Source: Alloalcanivorax marinus | GTDB lineage: Bacteria > Pseudomonadota > Gammaproteobacteria > Pseudomonadales > Alcanivoracaceae | DNA: 64,000 bases | Assembly: GCF_016785095.1 (NCBI RefSeq) | Contig: NZ_JAEKJB010000001.1 | Location: 1-64,000, forward strand | Direction: 5' to 3' | In this document: one piece after another, positions 43,859 to 52,741 of the stretch | How positions within the stretch are numbered: position 1 is the stretch's first letter | Layout: each line of letters opens with the position of its first letter | The notes under the pieces: model-generated | The model's database searches: none | What the model was told of the DNA's origin: nothing | Seen by the model: only the letters and a program-made list of their open reading frames with translations | Program-made: the position numbers and the translations under genes

Positions 43859-45508
43859 ATGTACGTTTATCAGGACTACGATCAACGGCTTCTGGAAGAG
43901 CGGGTAGCCCAGTACCGCGACCAGACCCGGCGCTACCTGGCCGGCCAGTTGAGCGAGGACGAGTTCCTTGCCCTGCGTTTGCAGAACGGCCTCTACATTC
44001 AGCGCTACGCACCCATGCTGCGCATCTCGGTGCCCTATGGGATGCTTTCCAGCGCCCAGTTGCGTACCCTGGGCGCGATCACCCGTGAGTACGACAAGGG
44101 CTTTGCCCACGTCAGCACCCGCCAGAACATCCAGCTCAACTGGCCCCAGGTGGAGGAAGTCCCGGACATCCTCGCCGAACTGGCCAAGGTGCAGATGCAC
44201 GCGATCCAGACCAGCGGCAACTGCATTCGCAATATCACCACCGACGAATACGCCGGCGTCAATCCCGGTGAGGTGGAAGACCCCCGCCCCTGGTGCGAGA
44301 TCATTCGTCAGTGGTCGACCTTCAACCCGGAATTCGCCTACCTCCCGCGCAAGTTCAAAATCGCCGTGAACGCGGTGCCCGACGCGGACCCGGCGGTGAT
44401 TGGCGTGCATGACATCGGCGTGCAGGTGGTGCACGGCGCCGACGGCGAGACCGCCTTCCAGGTGTGGGCCGGCGGCGGCCTGGGCCGCACCCCGATGACC
44501 GGTGCCCTGATCGGCGAATTGGTGCCCTGGCGCGATCTGCTTGCCTACCTGGAAGCGATCCTTCGGGTGTACAACAAATACGGTAACCGGGACAACAAGT
44601 ACAAGGCGCGCATCAAGATTCTGGTCAAGGCCCTGGGGCCGGACCGTTTCCGCGAGCTGGTGGAGGCGGAATTCGCCGAGCTCAAGGGCGGCTCCATGAC
44701 CCTCACCGAGGAAGAAGTAGCGCGTATTCGTGAGTGCTTCACCCGCCCCGACTACCGCGACGGCCAGGACAGCGGCGTCCTGGACAAGGCACTGGAGGAA
44801 CACCGTGCCTTCAACCGCTGGTACCACACCAATACCCGGCCCCATAAGCAAGACGGCTACCGGGCGGTGACCGTGAGCCTGAAGAAAACCGGGCGTATTC
44901 CCGGTGACATCAGCGACGAGCAGTTCGAGAAACTGGCCGATCTGGCGGACCAATACAGCTTCGGCGAGGTGCGCAATACCCACCAGCAGAACATGGTGCT
45001 CGCCGACGTCGCCAAGGATGATCTGTTCGTGGTCTGGGAAGAGCTGGACGCACTCGGCTTCGCCACCCCCAACCTGGGGCTGCTCACCGACATCGTCGCC
45101 TGCCCGGGCGGTGACCTGTGCGCGCTGGCCAACGCCAAGTCCGTGCCCATCGCCGAGGGCATTCAGCGCCGCTTCGACGACATCGACTACGTGCACGATC
45201 TGGGCCCGCTGGACATCAACATCTCCGGCTGCATGAACGCCTGCGGTCATCACCACATCGGCCATATCGGCATTCTCGGCGTGGACAAGAAAGGCAAGGA
45301 GTTCTACCAGATCACCCTGGGTGGTCGCGGCGACAAGATATCGCGCATCGGCGAGAAGATGGGCCCCTCCTTCGAGTCCCACGAGGTCACCGACGTGATC
45401 GAGAAGATCATCAATACCTACGTGGACCGTCGCCTGGAAAACGAGCCCTTCATCGACACCTACGAGCGCATCGGCATGGACCCGTTCAAGGAGAGCGTCT
45501 ATGGCTAA
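43859..45508 (+). CDS. cysI: Nitrite/sulfite reductase, siroheme [4Fe-4S] hemoprotein (CysI-like)
   Basis: A 549-residue siroheme reductase. The cluster/siroheme ligands are visible as CPGGDLC (Cys415, Cys421) and CMNAC (Cys458, Cys462). An N-terminal half-domain contains STRQNIQLNW, typical of the reductase fold. In Pseudomonas-type bacteria this single-subunit protein is the assimilatory sulfite reductase that makes sulfide for cysteine, paired with the DUF934 gene that follows. The symbol follows that usage; a role on nitrite is not ruled out. It overlaps the DUF934 gene by 8 bases. Confidence 0.92.
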   Translation: MYVYQDYDQRLLEERVAQYRDQTRRYLAGQLSEDEFLALRLQNGLYIQRYAPMLRISVPYGMLSSAQLRTLGAITREYDKGFAHVSTRQNIQLNWPQVEEVPDILAELAKVQMHAIQTSGNCIRNITTDEYAGVNPGEVEDPRPWCEIIRQWSTFNPEFAYLPRKFKIAVNAVPDADPAVIGVHDIGVQVVHGADGETAFQVWAGGGLGRTPMTGALIGELVPWRDLLAYLEAILRVYNKYGNRDNKYKARIKILVKALGPDRFRELVEAEFAELKGGSMTLTEEEVARIRECFTRPDYRDGQDSGVLDKALEEHRAFNRWYHTNTRPHKQDGYRAVTVSLKKTGRIPGDISDEQFEKLADLADQYSFGEVRNTHQQNMVLADVAKDDLFVVWEELDALGFATPNLGLLTDIVACPGGDLCALANAKSVPIAEGIQRRFDDIDYVHDLGPLDINISGCMNACGHHHIGHIGILGVDKKGKEFYQITLGGRGDKISRIGEKMGPSFESHEVTDVIEKIINTYVDRRLENEPFIDTYERIGMDPFKESVYG

Positions 45509-46022
45509 CGCCAACCCCGAGCGGGTCATCGTCGACGGCGAGATCGTCGCCAACATCTGGACCCGTTTCGACGCGGAGCAACTGGAGGCCGACGGCCTGC
45601 CGGACAAAGGCGCGGTGATCGTACCGCTGGCCTACTGGAAAGCCCACCGGGACGCTCTGCTGGAGCGCGCCGATCCGGTGGGGGTGTGCCTCGAGCCCGG
45701 CGAGGAGCCGGCGGATCTGGCCGACGATCTGCCCCGCCTGCCGCTGGTGGCGGTGCATTTCCCGGCGTTCAAGGACGGTCGCGGCTACTCCTACGCCCGC
45801 GAGCTGCGCACCCGCTACCGCTTCGAAGGCGAAGTGCGCGCGGTGGGAGACGTACTGCAGGATCAGTTGTTCTATCTGCACCGGGTGGGCTTCAATGCCT
45901 TCGAGGTGCGCGCCGACCGGGACATCGAGGAAGCACTGGAAAACGGTCTGCGACCGTTCACCATCACCTATCAGGGCGACGTGCACGACCCACGCCCGAT
46001 TTACCAGCGCAGGCCGGCCTAG
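45501..46022 (+). CDS. DUF934 family protein, partner of the sulfite reductase
   Basis: A 173-residue DUF934 protein. The family's core, LPLVAVHFPAFKDGRGYSYAREL followed by YRFEGEVRAVGDVLQDQLFYLHRVGFNAFEVR, is complete. DUF934 genes regularly follow the CysI-type reductase and are thought to assist sulfite reduction or electron supply, but no activity is proven. Its start overlaps the reductase stop by 8 bases, so translation is coupled. Confidence 0.92.
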   Translation: MANANPERVIVDGEIVANIWTRFDAEQLEADGLPDKGAVIVPLAYWKAHRDALLERADPVGVCLEPGEEPADLADDLPRLPLVAVHFPAFKDGRGYSYARELRTRYRFEGEVRAVGDVLQDQLFYLHRVGFNAFEVRADRDIEEALENGLRPFTITYQGDVHDPRPIYQRRPA

Positions 46023-46033
46023 CCACCGCCCAT

Positions 46034-46110
46034 CGCGGCTAACGCGGTACGCCGCCCGCTCCTACGGCAGTAGAATGCGGTAGGAGCGGGCGGCGTACCG
46101 TTTCAGCCGC
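46034..46110. repeat. REP-like variant with a long perfect palindrome
   Basis: A 21-base perfect inverted repeat (CGGTACGCCGCCCGCTCCTA arm at 46045-46065, opposite arm 46080-46100) has a 14-base loop and an outer stem GCGGCT/AGCCGC (46035-46040 and 46105-46110). The inner ends GTAGGAGCGG and outer AGCCGC match the REP family, but a GGCGGCGTACCG-type block is inserted between them. It lies between convergent genes and is probably a strong bidirectional transcription stop. Confidence 0.88.
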
Positions 46111-46145
46111 AATGCGGCCGAGCCGGAATCCGAGCCTCTTCTGAT

Positions 46146-47189
46146 TCACTTCTTGCGCAGTAACCACGAGGTGCGCGTCAGCACCCCCAACCGCCCAAGG
46201 CGCACCGCCTTGCTGGCGCGGTCGCCGAACCAGCGCTGGCGCACCATCCAGAGCAGCAAGAACACCGAAATCACCCCCAGAAAGCCCAGGAACCACCAGA
46301 AGGCGTTCGGGTCCTCGACGCCGGGCATGCCGCCGATGTTGATGCCGAACAGGCCGGTGAGAAAACCCAGCGGCAGAAAGATCGCGCTGATGATCGCCAG
46401 CAGGTACATGCGATCATTGATCGCCTCGTTCTGCACCGAAAACACTTCTTCCTGGAGCAGTGTGGCCTGATCCCGGGCGGCGTCCAGATCCTCCACCAGG
46501 CGTGTCAGACGGTCTCCCGCTTCACGGACCATTTCCGCGTCATCACGGTCCAGGCGTGCGTCGCCCTGCAGCCGGCTGATCGCCTCTCGCTGAGGCGCCA
46601 GATAGCGACGCAGGGCAATGGCGCGCCGGCGTACGCCGCTGATGGCATGGGTCAGTGCCCGGTCCGGCGAATGTTCCAGCGCATCGGAGCACTGCCCCAC
46701 CAGATCCTCCAGCCGCTCGATCACGTCCTCCATGCGCCAGGTCAGCCCATCCACCAGCCAGGCCAGCAATTCGGAACCAGACGCCGGTCCCTCGCCCTTG
46801 AGCAGGTTGTCACTGATCTCGTTGACGGTGAAAAGCTGGCGCTTCTGGGTGCTGATGATCAGGTTGTCCTTCAGCCACAGACGGATGGCGATCATGTCCT
46901 CGGGGCGGGCGTCCGGGTACAGATTCACGCCGCGTAGATAGACCAGCAACCCGCCGCCCACCTCCGCCGCCCGGGGCCGAGTATCCGGGGTGACCAGAGC
47001 CTCGGCCACGGCATCGGGGATCGACGGCTGCGCCAGCAGCCACTGGTAGGCGTCGTCGGCGGTGTAGTCCAGATGCACCCAGACCGGCTCGCGCCGCTCG
47101 GGCAGCCGCTCGCCGAGCGTGAAGGGCTCGGCGCCGCCGGCGCCGTCCAGTTGCAGGGCCAGCTTGGCCCAGGGGGGATTCTCGGCCAC
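46146..47189 (-). CDS. zntB: Zinc transporter ZntB (CorA superfamily)
   Basis: A 347-residue CorA-superfamily protein. The C-terminal membrane pair carries the ZntB-type GIN motif (GLFGINIGGMPG) instead of CorA's GMN. The large cytoplasmic domain is rich in long helices. In enterobacteria ZntB moves zinc; the direction is debated. The start is GTG 47189 with AGGAGG about 7 bases upstream. Downstream lies the long REP-like palindrome. Confidence 0.92.
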   Translation of the reverse strand: MAENPPWAKLALQLDGAGGAEPFTLGERLPERREPVWVHLDYTADDAYQWLLAQPSIPDAVAEALVTPDTRPRAAEVGGGLLVYLRGVNLYPDARPEDMIAIRLWLKDNLIISTQKRQLFTVNEISDNLLKGEGPASGSELLAWLVDGLTWRMEDVIERLEDLVGQCSDALEHSPDRALTHAISGVRRRAIALRRYLAPQREAISRLQGDARLDRDDAEMVREAGDRLTRLVEDLDAARDQATLLQEEVFSVQNEAINDRMYLLAIISAIFLPLGFLTGLFGINIGGMPGVEDPNAFWWFLGFLGVISVFLLLWMVRQRWFGDRASKAVRLGRLGVLTRTSWLLRKK

Positions 47190-47204
47190 CGGATGCCTCC
47201 TGGT

Positions 47205-48197
47205 TCAGTCCGCGATCTTGACGACCACGCGCCCGCGCACTCCGCCTTTGAGAATGCGCTCGAACCAGTCCGGCAACTGGTCGCGGGTGACTTCCGCGGC
47301 TTCCAGCTTGGCCAGGTCGGGGCGCCAGTCGCTGGCCAGCAGCTGCCACATCTGCTGCTTGACCTCGCAGGGCAACTCAACGCTGTCCACGCCGAGCAGG
47401 TTGACGCCGCGCAGGATGAACGGGAACACGGTGGCATTCTCCAGCTTCGGCGAGCCGGCCAGGCCGCAGCAGGCCGCGCTGCAACCGTACTTAAGGCCCT
47501 TCAACGCGCTCACCAGGGCGTCGCCGCCGACGCAGTCCACCACCCCGGCCCAGCGGGGCTTGAGCAGCGGCTTCTCGAGCCCCTCCAGAAGCGCGTCCCG
47601 GCCCAGGATCTCGGCGGCGCCGAGTTCGCGCAGCCAGTCGTGGGCGTCCGTCTTGCCGGTAACCGCCACCACGGTGAAGCCCAACCGCGACAGAATCGAC
47701 ACCGCCGTGCAGCCCACGCCGCCGGTGGCACCGGTGACCAGCACTTCGCCCTGCTCCGGCTGCAGGCCGGTGTCCAGCAGCGCCTCCACGCACAGCGCGG
47801 CGGTGAGGCCGGCGGTGCCCAGCAGCATGGCGTCCCGGGGGCTCAAATCCGCCGGCAGCGGCGCCAGCCATTCGGCGGGCACGCGGATGTAATCCCCGTA
47901 GCCGCCGGCGGTGTTCATGCCCAGGTCGTAGCCGGTGCAGATGACCACGTCGCCGGGGCTGAACGGTCCGGCGGCGGCCTCTTCCACCACGCCCACGGCG
48001 TCGATGCCGGGGGTGTGAGGAAACGAGCGGGTGACGCCCTTATTGCCGCTGGCGGACAGGGCGTCCTTGAAGTTGAGCGATGACCAGGCGACCCGTACCA
48101 GCACCTCGCCCTCGGGCAGGTCGGTGAGTTCCCGTTCGCCCACGTGGCTGCGGTAGCCATCGTCGGTCTTTTCGGTGATCAGTGCCTTGAAACCCAT
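47205..48197 (-). CDS. Acrylyl-CoA reductase family MDR oxidoreductase (AcuI/YhdH)
   Basis: A 330-residue medium-chain NADPH oxidoreductase. It begins FKALITEKTDDGY and includes VLVTGATGGVGCTAVSILSRLGF as NADPH-binding motif and the LMLGTAGLTAALCVEAL region, a pattern specific to the AcuI/YhdH group. AcuI reduces toxic acryloyl-CoA in DMSP degradation; other members act as quinone or acrylate reductases. The role here is not fixed by context. A strong AAAGGAG site precedes the ATG, and zntB follows 15 bases after the stop. Confidence 0.88.
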   Translation of the reverse strand: MGFKALITEKTDDGYRSHVGERELTDLPEGEVLVRVAWSSLNFKDALSASGNKGVTRSFPHTPGIDAVGVVEEAAAGPFSPGDVVICTGYDLGMNTAGGYGDYIRVPAEWLAPLPADLSPRDAMLLGTAGLTAALCVEALLDTGLQPEQGEVLVTGATGGVGCTAVSILSRLGFTVVAVTGKTDAHDWLRELGAAEILGRDALLEGLEKPLLKPRWAGVVDCVGGDALVSALKGLKYGCSAACCGLAGSPKLENATVFPFILRGVNLLGVDSVELPCEVKQQMWQLLASDWRPDLAKLEAAEVTRDQLPDWFERILKGGVRGRVVVKIAD

Positions 48198-48220
48198 GGG
48201 TCAGCTCCTTTGGTCGGGCA

Positions 48221-49273
48221 TCAATGGAGCTGGCGCTGGCTACCCCGGTGCCAGAAACGGTCGATCAGGCGCTGCGCCGCGCCCTCCAGGGAAAAGCCCA
48301 GTTTTTCCGCCAGCTTGCGCTTGTATTCCCAGTTGAGCTCGTAGATGTCCACGTGCTCCTTGCGCCCTTGCAAGTATTCATCACTGGTCATGATATCGTC
48401 CACCAGGCCCAGGTCCCGGGCGCGGGTGCCGAACCAGTGCTCGCCGGTGGCCACGGTGTCGATGTCCAGCCCGCGACGGTGTTCGCGCACGAAGCTCTTG
48501 AACAGCTGGTGGGTCTCCTCCAGTTCTTCCTGGAATTTCTCACGCCCCTTGGCGGTGTTCTCGCCAAGCATGGTCAGGGTGCGCTTGTATTCGCCGGCGG
48601 TCATCAGCTCCACGTCCACGTCGTTCTTCTTGAGCAGACGATGGAAGTTGGGGATCTGGGCGACCACGCCAATGGAGCCGATCACCGCGAAGGGCGCCGC
48701 CAGAATGCGGTCGCCAATACAGGCCATCATATAGCCGCCACTGGCGGCGACCCGGTCCACCGCCACGGTGAGCTTGAGCCCCCGGCCACGCAGACGGCGC
48801 AGCTGCGACGCCGCCAGGCCATAGCTGTGCACCAGGCCGCCGGGGCTTTCCAGGCGCAACAACACTTCGTCGTCCTTATTGGCGACTTCCAGCACCGCGG
48901 TGATCTCGCGGCGCAGCCGCTCCACGTCGCTGGCCTGGATATCACCGTCGAAATCGAGCACGAACAGACGCGCCTTGCTCTTGGCCTCGGCCCCGGCCTT
49001 TTTGCGCTGCTTGGCCTTGGCCTTTTCTTCCTTGCGCTTTTTCTTGGCGTCGGCCTTACGCTCATCCGCCGGCAATACCTGATAACTGATGCTGTCGCGC
49101 AGATCCTCGAAATCCTCGTTGAGGCTGCGTACCCGCAGCTCCCCCTCCCGGGGGGTACGCTGGCGGTTGCGCATGGCGGTGGCGGCGATACCCGCCACCA
49201 CAATCAAAATCGCCACCACGAGGGTGGCGACCTTGGCGAGAAACATGCCGTACTGATAAAGAAAATCGATCAC
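48221..49273 (-). CDS. sohB: Protease SohB
   Basis: A 350-residue inner-membrane serine peptidase of family S49. One N-terminal membrane helix (about residues 8-33), a basic coiled segment (about 71-101, rich in KKRKEEKAKAK) and the protease core with the Ser-Lys dyad: Ser178 (VAASGGYM) and Lys230 (GEYKRTLT). It is shorter than SppA, matching SohB. The start is a GTG at 49273. It lies 21 bases downstream of the gene at 49295. Confidence 0.94.
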   Translation of the reverse strand: MIDFLYQYGMFLAKVATLVVAILIVVAGIAATAMRNRQRTPREGELRVRSLNEDFEDLRDSISYQVLPADERKADAKKKRKEEKAKAKQRKKAGAEAKSKARLFVLDFDGDIQASDVERLRREITAVLEVANKDDEVLLRLESPGGLVHSYGLAASQLRRLRGRGLKLTVAVDRVAASGGYMMACIGDRILAAPFAVIGSIGVVAQIPNFHRLLKKNDVDVELMTAGEYKRTLTMLGENTAKGREKFQEELEETHQLFKSFVREHRRGLDIDTVATGEHWFGTRARDLGLVDDIMTSDEYLQGRKEHVDIYELNWEYKRKLAEKLGFSLEGAAQRLIDRFWHRGSQRQLH

Positions 49274-49294
49274 CGTGTCCGTTACCCGTCCTGT

Positions 49295-49945
49295 TTATTG
49301 CCAGCCCGCCACGGCGCGCTGGGCGCTGCCGTTGAGCGGTCGTCCGATCAACCCGCCCGCCGGCGGCACCGTCACCTCGAAAATGGCGCCGTCCGCCATG
49401 GGCAGGTAAGCCGCGCTACCATAGCGCGCATCGACCAGGAAACTCCAGCCCTCGCGGGCATGGCTCCAAACGTCCATGCCCAGGGGCGTCTTGCTCAGGC
49501 TGTACACGGTGCGTTCCTTGGAGCGCTCGTCCTCCAGAGCGAAATAACGGCCCTGAATGCGGTCGAGCTGATAGCCGGGTTTGAGGCCCAGCAACGTGAA
49601 GGGCATCTTCCATTTGACGATGCGGGCATCCAATTGCCACTGATCACCGTTGAGGCGGAAGTCCTCGCTGCTGCCGTCGTCACGGGTGACGGTGGCGATG
49701 TAACTCTGATCACCGGTGGCGCGAAAGCTCACCGTGGCCACCGGAACTTCCTCGTTGAGCTCGTGGAAGCTGTAAAGGTTGAGCGCCACCAGCACCAGGT
49801 AAACCGCCAGCGCCACCAGAGCCAGGCCGGCGGTGCCCTTGATCCACTGCCACACCCACTTATGGCGCAGCAGTACCCAGGCACCCACCAGGATCAGCAC
49901 CAGGCTCACCGCCAGGATCAGAAAAGGCGCCACACTGAAACTCAT
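49295..49945 (-). CDS. Conserved membrane-anchored protein of unknown function
   Basis: About 216 residues from ATG 49945. Two hydrophobic helices near the N-terminus (about residues 5-26 and 35-57) are followed by an extracytoplasmic domain with many short beta-like segments. The same type of gene sits beside nudC in Pseudomonas, where it has been annotated only loosely (as an efflux-pump-related or hypothetical protein, from memory); I do not see a transporter fold here. Its ATG overlaps the nudC stop region, so the nudC-orf-sohB series is probably one transcript. Confidence 0.78.
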   Translation of the reverse strand: MSFSVAPFLILAVSLVLILVGAWVLLRHKWVWQWIKGTAGLALVALAVYLVLVALNLYSFHELNEEVPVATVSFRATGDQSYIATVTRDDGSSEDFRLNGDQWQLDARIVKWKMPFTLLGLKPGYQLDRIQGRYFALEDERSKERTVYSLSKTPLGMDVWSHAREGWSFLVDARYGSAAYLPMADGAIFEVTVPPAGGLIGRPLNGSAQRAVAGWQ

Positions 49946-50763
49946 CGGTTGTCCCGCCAATCATCAATCAGGGACCGGGCAATGCTGCCCGGCGGTGGAA
50001 TTTGCGGCAGCTCGCTGTAGTGGAACCAGCGCGCATCGGTGATCTCGTCGTCGTCGATGCGGATCTCGCCGCCGGCGTAGGCGGCGTGGAACCCCAGCAT
50101 CAGCGAATGAGGAAACGGCCAGGACTGGCTGGCGAAGTAACGCAACTCACCCAGGCTCACCCCACTCTCCTCCATCACTTCCCGGCGCACCGCCTGCTCG
50201 GCGGTTTCACCGGCTTCCATGAAGCCGGCCAGGCAGGAATAGAAACCTTCCGGAAAGCGCGCGGAATGGCCCAGCAGGGCATGGTCGCCGTCAGTGACCA
50301 GGGCGATCACGCAGGGGGTGATGCGCGGGTACTGACGATAATCGCAGGCCGGGCAAATCATCGTCAGCTCGGTGGCATGGGGCTCGGTGGCGGTGCCACA
50401 GCGGCTGCAGAAGCGATGGTTGTAACGCCAGCTGATCACTTGCAGGGCGCGGGCGGCCATGGTGAACAGCGCCTCGTCCATCTGGCCCAGCAACTGGCGC
50501 AGGGACATCGGGTACAGCGGCCGGTCGGCGAGTTCGTGATCGGCCTGCAGGCACACATAGCAGGGCTCGTCGTGCAACAGGCCCAGGAAACGATAATCGG
50601 GATGCCCCCGGAGCAAAAAGGCGGGCAGCCTGGGGATGCCCGCTCCGGGGTGTTGTTCCGTGTCCACGCAGATTTGCTGCTCGTGGATCACGAACACCCA
50701 GGCCTCTTCCGCCCGGGAAGGTTCCGGGGCGGACAGGTCCATGGGGTTCGGCGTGTCAGCCAT
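49942..50763 (-). CDS. nudC: NAD(+) diphosphatase / RNA decapping hydrolase NudC
   Basis: A 273-residue Nudix hydrolase. Zinc-ribbon cysteines are at 119, 122, 137 and 140 (CSRC, CPAC); the Nudix box runs over residues 180-202 (GFMEAGETAEQAVRREV then EESG), followed by the NudC-specific SQSWPFPHS at 212-220. The enzyme cleaves NADH/NAD+ and removes NAD caps from RNA. ATG 50763 is preferred over a longer reading frame to 50928 that overlaps the fimL coding end. It overlaps fimL by 8 bases. Confidence 0.95.
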   Translation of the reverse strand: MADTPNPMDLSAPEPSRAEEAWVFVIHEQQICVDTEQHPGAGIPRLPAFLLRGHPDYRFLGLLHDEPCYVCLQADHELADRPLYPMSLRQLLGQMDEALFTMAARALQVISWRYNHRFCSRCGTATEPHATELTMICPACDYRQYPRITPCVIALVTDGDHALLGHSARFPEGFYSCLAGFMEAGETAEQAVRREVMEESGVSLGELRYFASQSWPFPHSLMLGFHAAYAGGEIRIDDDEITDARWFHYSELPQIPPPGSIARSLIDDWRDNR

Positions 50764-52435
50764 TCGGGTTCTCCGTCGCCGGGTAGCCCAGTTCCGCCAC
50801 CGCCTGTTCGGCCACGTCGAGCACCCCTTCGCCAATCGGTTTCTGTTCTTCCATGCTCTCCAGATAATAATCAATCCCCGTGAGAGCGTCGGCAAGGGTT
50901 TCCATGGCCGGCTGGCCCGGTGGCTCATCGCCGTTGAGCAGTTGTTCCTCGATATAGCGGCGGCAGGCGGCGATCACCCGACAGGCCCTCTCCAACTCCA
51001 GGAACATGAGCCCCCCGCAGATCGTGGCGAAGGTGCCCGGCAGGTTGGTGATGTGCATCGGGTCCCAGTGATTTTCCATGAAACTGGCCAGCGATCGCTT
51101 GGCCAGCGCCAGCCCGGCCCGGCACTCTCCCACCACCGTCATGCGGGCATCGTCCAACTGGTACAGGGAGATACTGCTATTAGTCGCGTCACGGCGTACG
51201 TCGTCGCTGGGCGCCAGGCTGCGCTCCAGGCTGGCAACGGTGTTCTCGGCGGCCAGCAGATCGTCCACCAGGGCGTGGAACTCCACGCTGTCCACCTCGG
51301 TGTCCGCCGGCCAGTCGGCGATCGCGGCGGCGCGCTCGCGAAGCGCCGTGGCTTCCTGTTCCTTGCCGACCATCTCGAGGGTGCTGGCGATGCGGCGCAG
51401 GCCGCCGGCCACGGCGGCGTAATCGGTGTCGGCGACGCCCTGGGCGGCCAGGTCCAGGGTATCCTTGATCTGGTTGATCTCGTCTTTCAGAGCACCGGCC
51501 ACGGAGCGGATCACCGAGCCCCGGGAGCCGGTCATCAGCGCCAGTTCACGCTGCAGGTCGGCGTCGCTGATGCGCCCGCCGACGCCGAACACCCGGCGAA
51601 CCTCCTGCGCCGCCGGCGTGGCGCCGGAGCCCAGACTGGCAAGAAACAGGCTTTCCTTGATCAGCATCAGCGGCGCTTCCTTGCCCAGTGCGTGCTCGCC
51701 GTCGTACACCAGCTTCTTGAGCTGGCGGTCGTATTGGGCCAGCAGCGCCTTGCGCGCCGGCGTGATCACCATGCCATCGGCGGCCAGGCTCTCGGTGGCG
51801 GCTCGCGCCACCCACCAGAAACGGCCCAGCGCGCAGTCGCCGCACAGCGCATCGACCCGTTGCAGGGCGCGGGCCATGAGCTTGAGATGGGCATCCCGAT
51901 TCTGCCCGCGCAGCAGACCGAGCAGGCCCACCTGATACATATGACGCAGGCGCCGGCCCTGGGACGCCAGCGCCGAGGGATCGCCGGCCGCCGGTACCGG
52001 GTCGCGGGCCCGGGACAGATCGACACTGAAGAAATGACTTTCCTGAATCAGGGACTTGCCGCCCGCACGGCGTAATTCGTTGATGCCGCCGATCAGCAGT
52101 TCGGGCTGGGCGCGATCCTTGAGTTGGACGTATTCATAGTAGCGCCCGAGCAGCACGATGGCGTTGCCCAGAGCCTGAACCAGGCCACGATCGTGCTGGC
52201 GCTTGAGGGCTTCGGTGGCCAGTTCCATCTCTTCGCTCATCAGCGTGGCGGCACTCAGCTCCAGCACCTGGGAGATGCCGCGAAGCTGGTGGAAGGCGCT
52301 GGCGCAGTGGTCCAGGACGGCGGCGTCGCCGCGATCCTCGGCGAACGCCTCGAGGCTGGCCTCGGCTTCGCTGAGCGTGGTGTCGATGGCCTCCTTCAGG
52401 AAGGTCAAGGAGGTGGTATTGGTTATGGCGACCAT
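50756..52435 (-). CDS. fimL: FimL-like protein (ChpA N-terminal homologue)
   Basis: A 559-residue, mostly helical protein matching the N-terminal region of the chemosensory kinase ChpA, like FimL of Pseudomonas. The order nudC-fimL also matches Pseudomonas as I remember it. FimL affects twitching motility and cAMP signalling through type IV pili. The first Hpt-like helix here contains HQLRGISQVLEL with His49 in the place of a phospho-accepting histidine, whereas I recall that P. aeruginosa FimL lacks such residues. There is no kinase or receiver domain. The symbol is based on length, synteny and similarity by eye. Confidence 0.8.
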   Translation of the reverse strand: MVAITNTTSLTFLKEAIDTTLSEAEASLEAFAEDRGDAAVLDHCASAFHQLRGISQVLELSAATLMSEEMELATEALKRQHDRGLVQALGNAIVLLGRYYEYVQLKDRAQPELLIGGINELRRAGGKSLIQESHFFSVDLSRARDPVPAAGDPSALASQGRRLRHMYQVGLLGLLRGQNRDAHLKLMARALQRVDALCGDCALGRFWWVARAATESLAADGMVITPARKALLAQYDRQLKKLVYDGEHALGKEAPLMLIKESLFLASLGSGATPAAQEVRRVFGVGGRISDADLQRELALMTGSRGSVIRSVAGALKDEINQIKDTLDLAAQGVADTDYAAVAGGLRRIASTLEMVGKEQEATALRERAAAIADWPADTEVDSVEFHALVDDLLAAENTVASLERSLAPSDDVRRDATNSSISLYQLDDARMTVVGECRAGLALAKRSLASFMENHWDPMHITNLPGTFATICGGLMFLELERACRVIAACRRYIEEQLLNGDEPPGQPAMETLADALTGIDYYLESMEEQKPIGEGVLDVAEQAVAELGYPATENPNG

Positions 52436-52741
52436 GCGTGACGAAACCCCTGGTGAAAATTATCCCCGACCGGTCGGAACGCGCTCGGGAGCGGCGCGCA
52501 CAACGCGGCAAAACCCCGTCAAAGCGATGTTTTCACTTTCTCACGGGCTTCAACAATGCGTCAACTTTCAACTCTAAGCAACTGATTCCTCGGCATATTG
52601 TTAACCTCTGCACAGCCTCGAAACCGCCCCGCGCCTTGATCCGGAGCAAAGCCCGGGCACCCTGCCCTGTACCCGGGCAAAGGAAGTGCTTATTATTGCG
52701 CCGCCCATCCGATGCCAACTCATAAATAAGCAGGAAGAGCC
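52436..52741. other. Intergenic region between divergent fimL and nhaB (306 bases)
   Basis: No gene is evident in this stretch. It is more AT-rich than its surroundings. It contains a hairpin, GCCCGGG (52651-52657) with CCCGGGC (52672-52678), 14-base loop, about 63 bases before nhaB, with no T-run. The A- and T-rich stretch 52680-52735 probably carries the nhaB promoter; I cannot assign -35 and -10 boxes confidently. Confidence 0.5.

Noticed and set aside
48224..50020. Plus-strand frame of about 600 codons across sohB and its neighbour
   Set aside because: It spans three real minus-strand genes with overlapping starts and clear motifs; no ribosome site or domain is seen.
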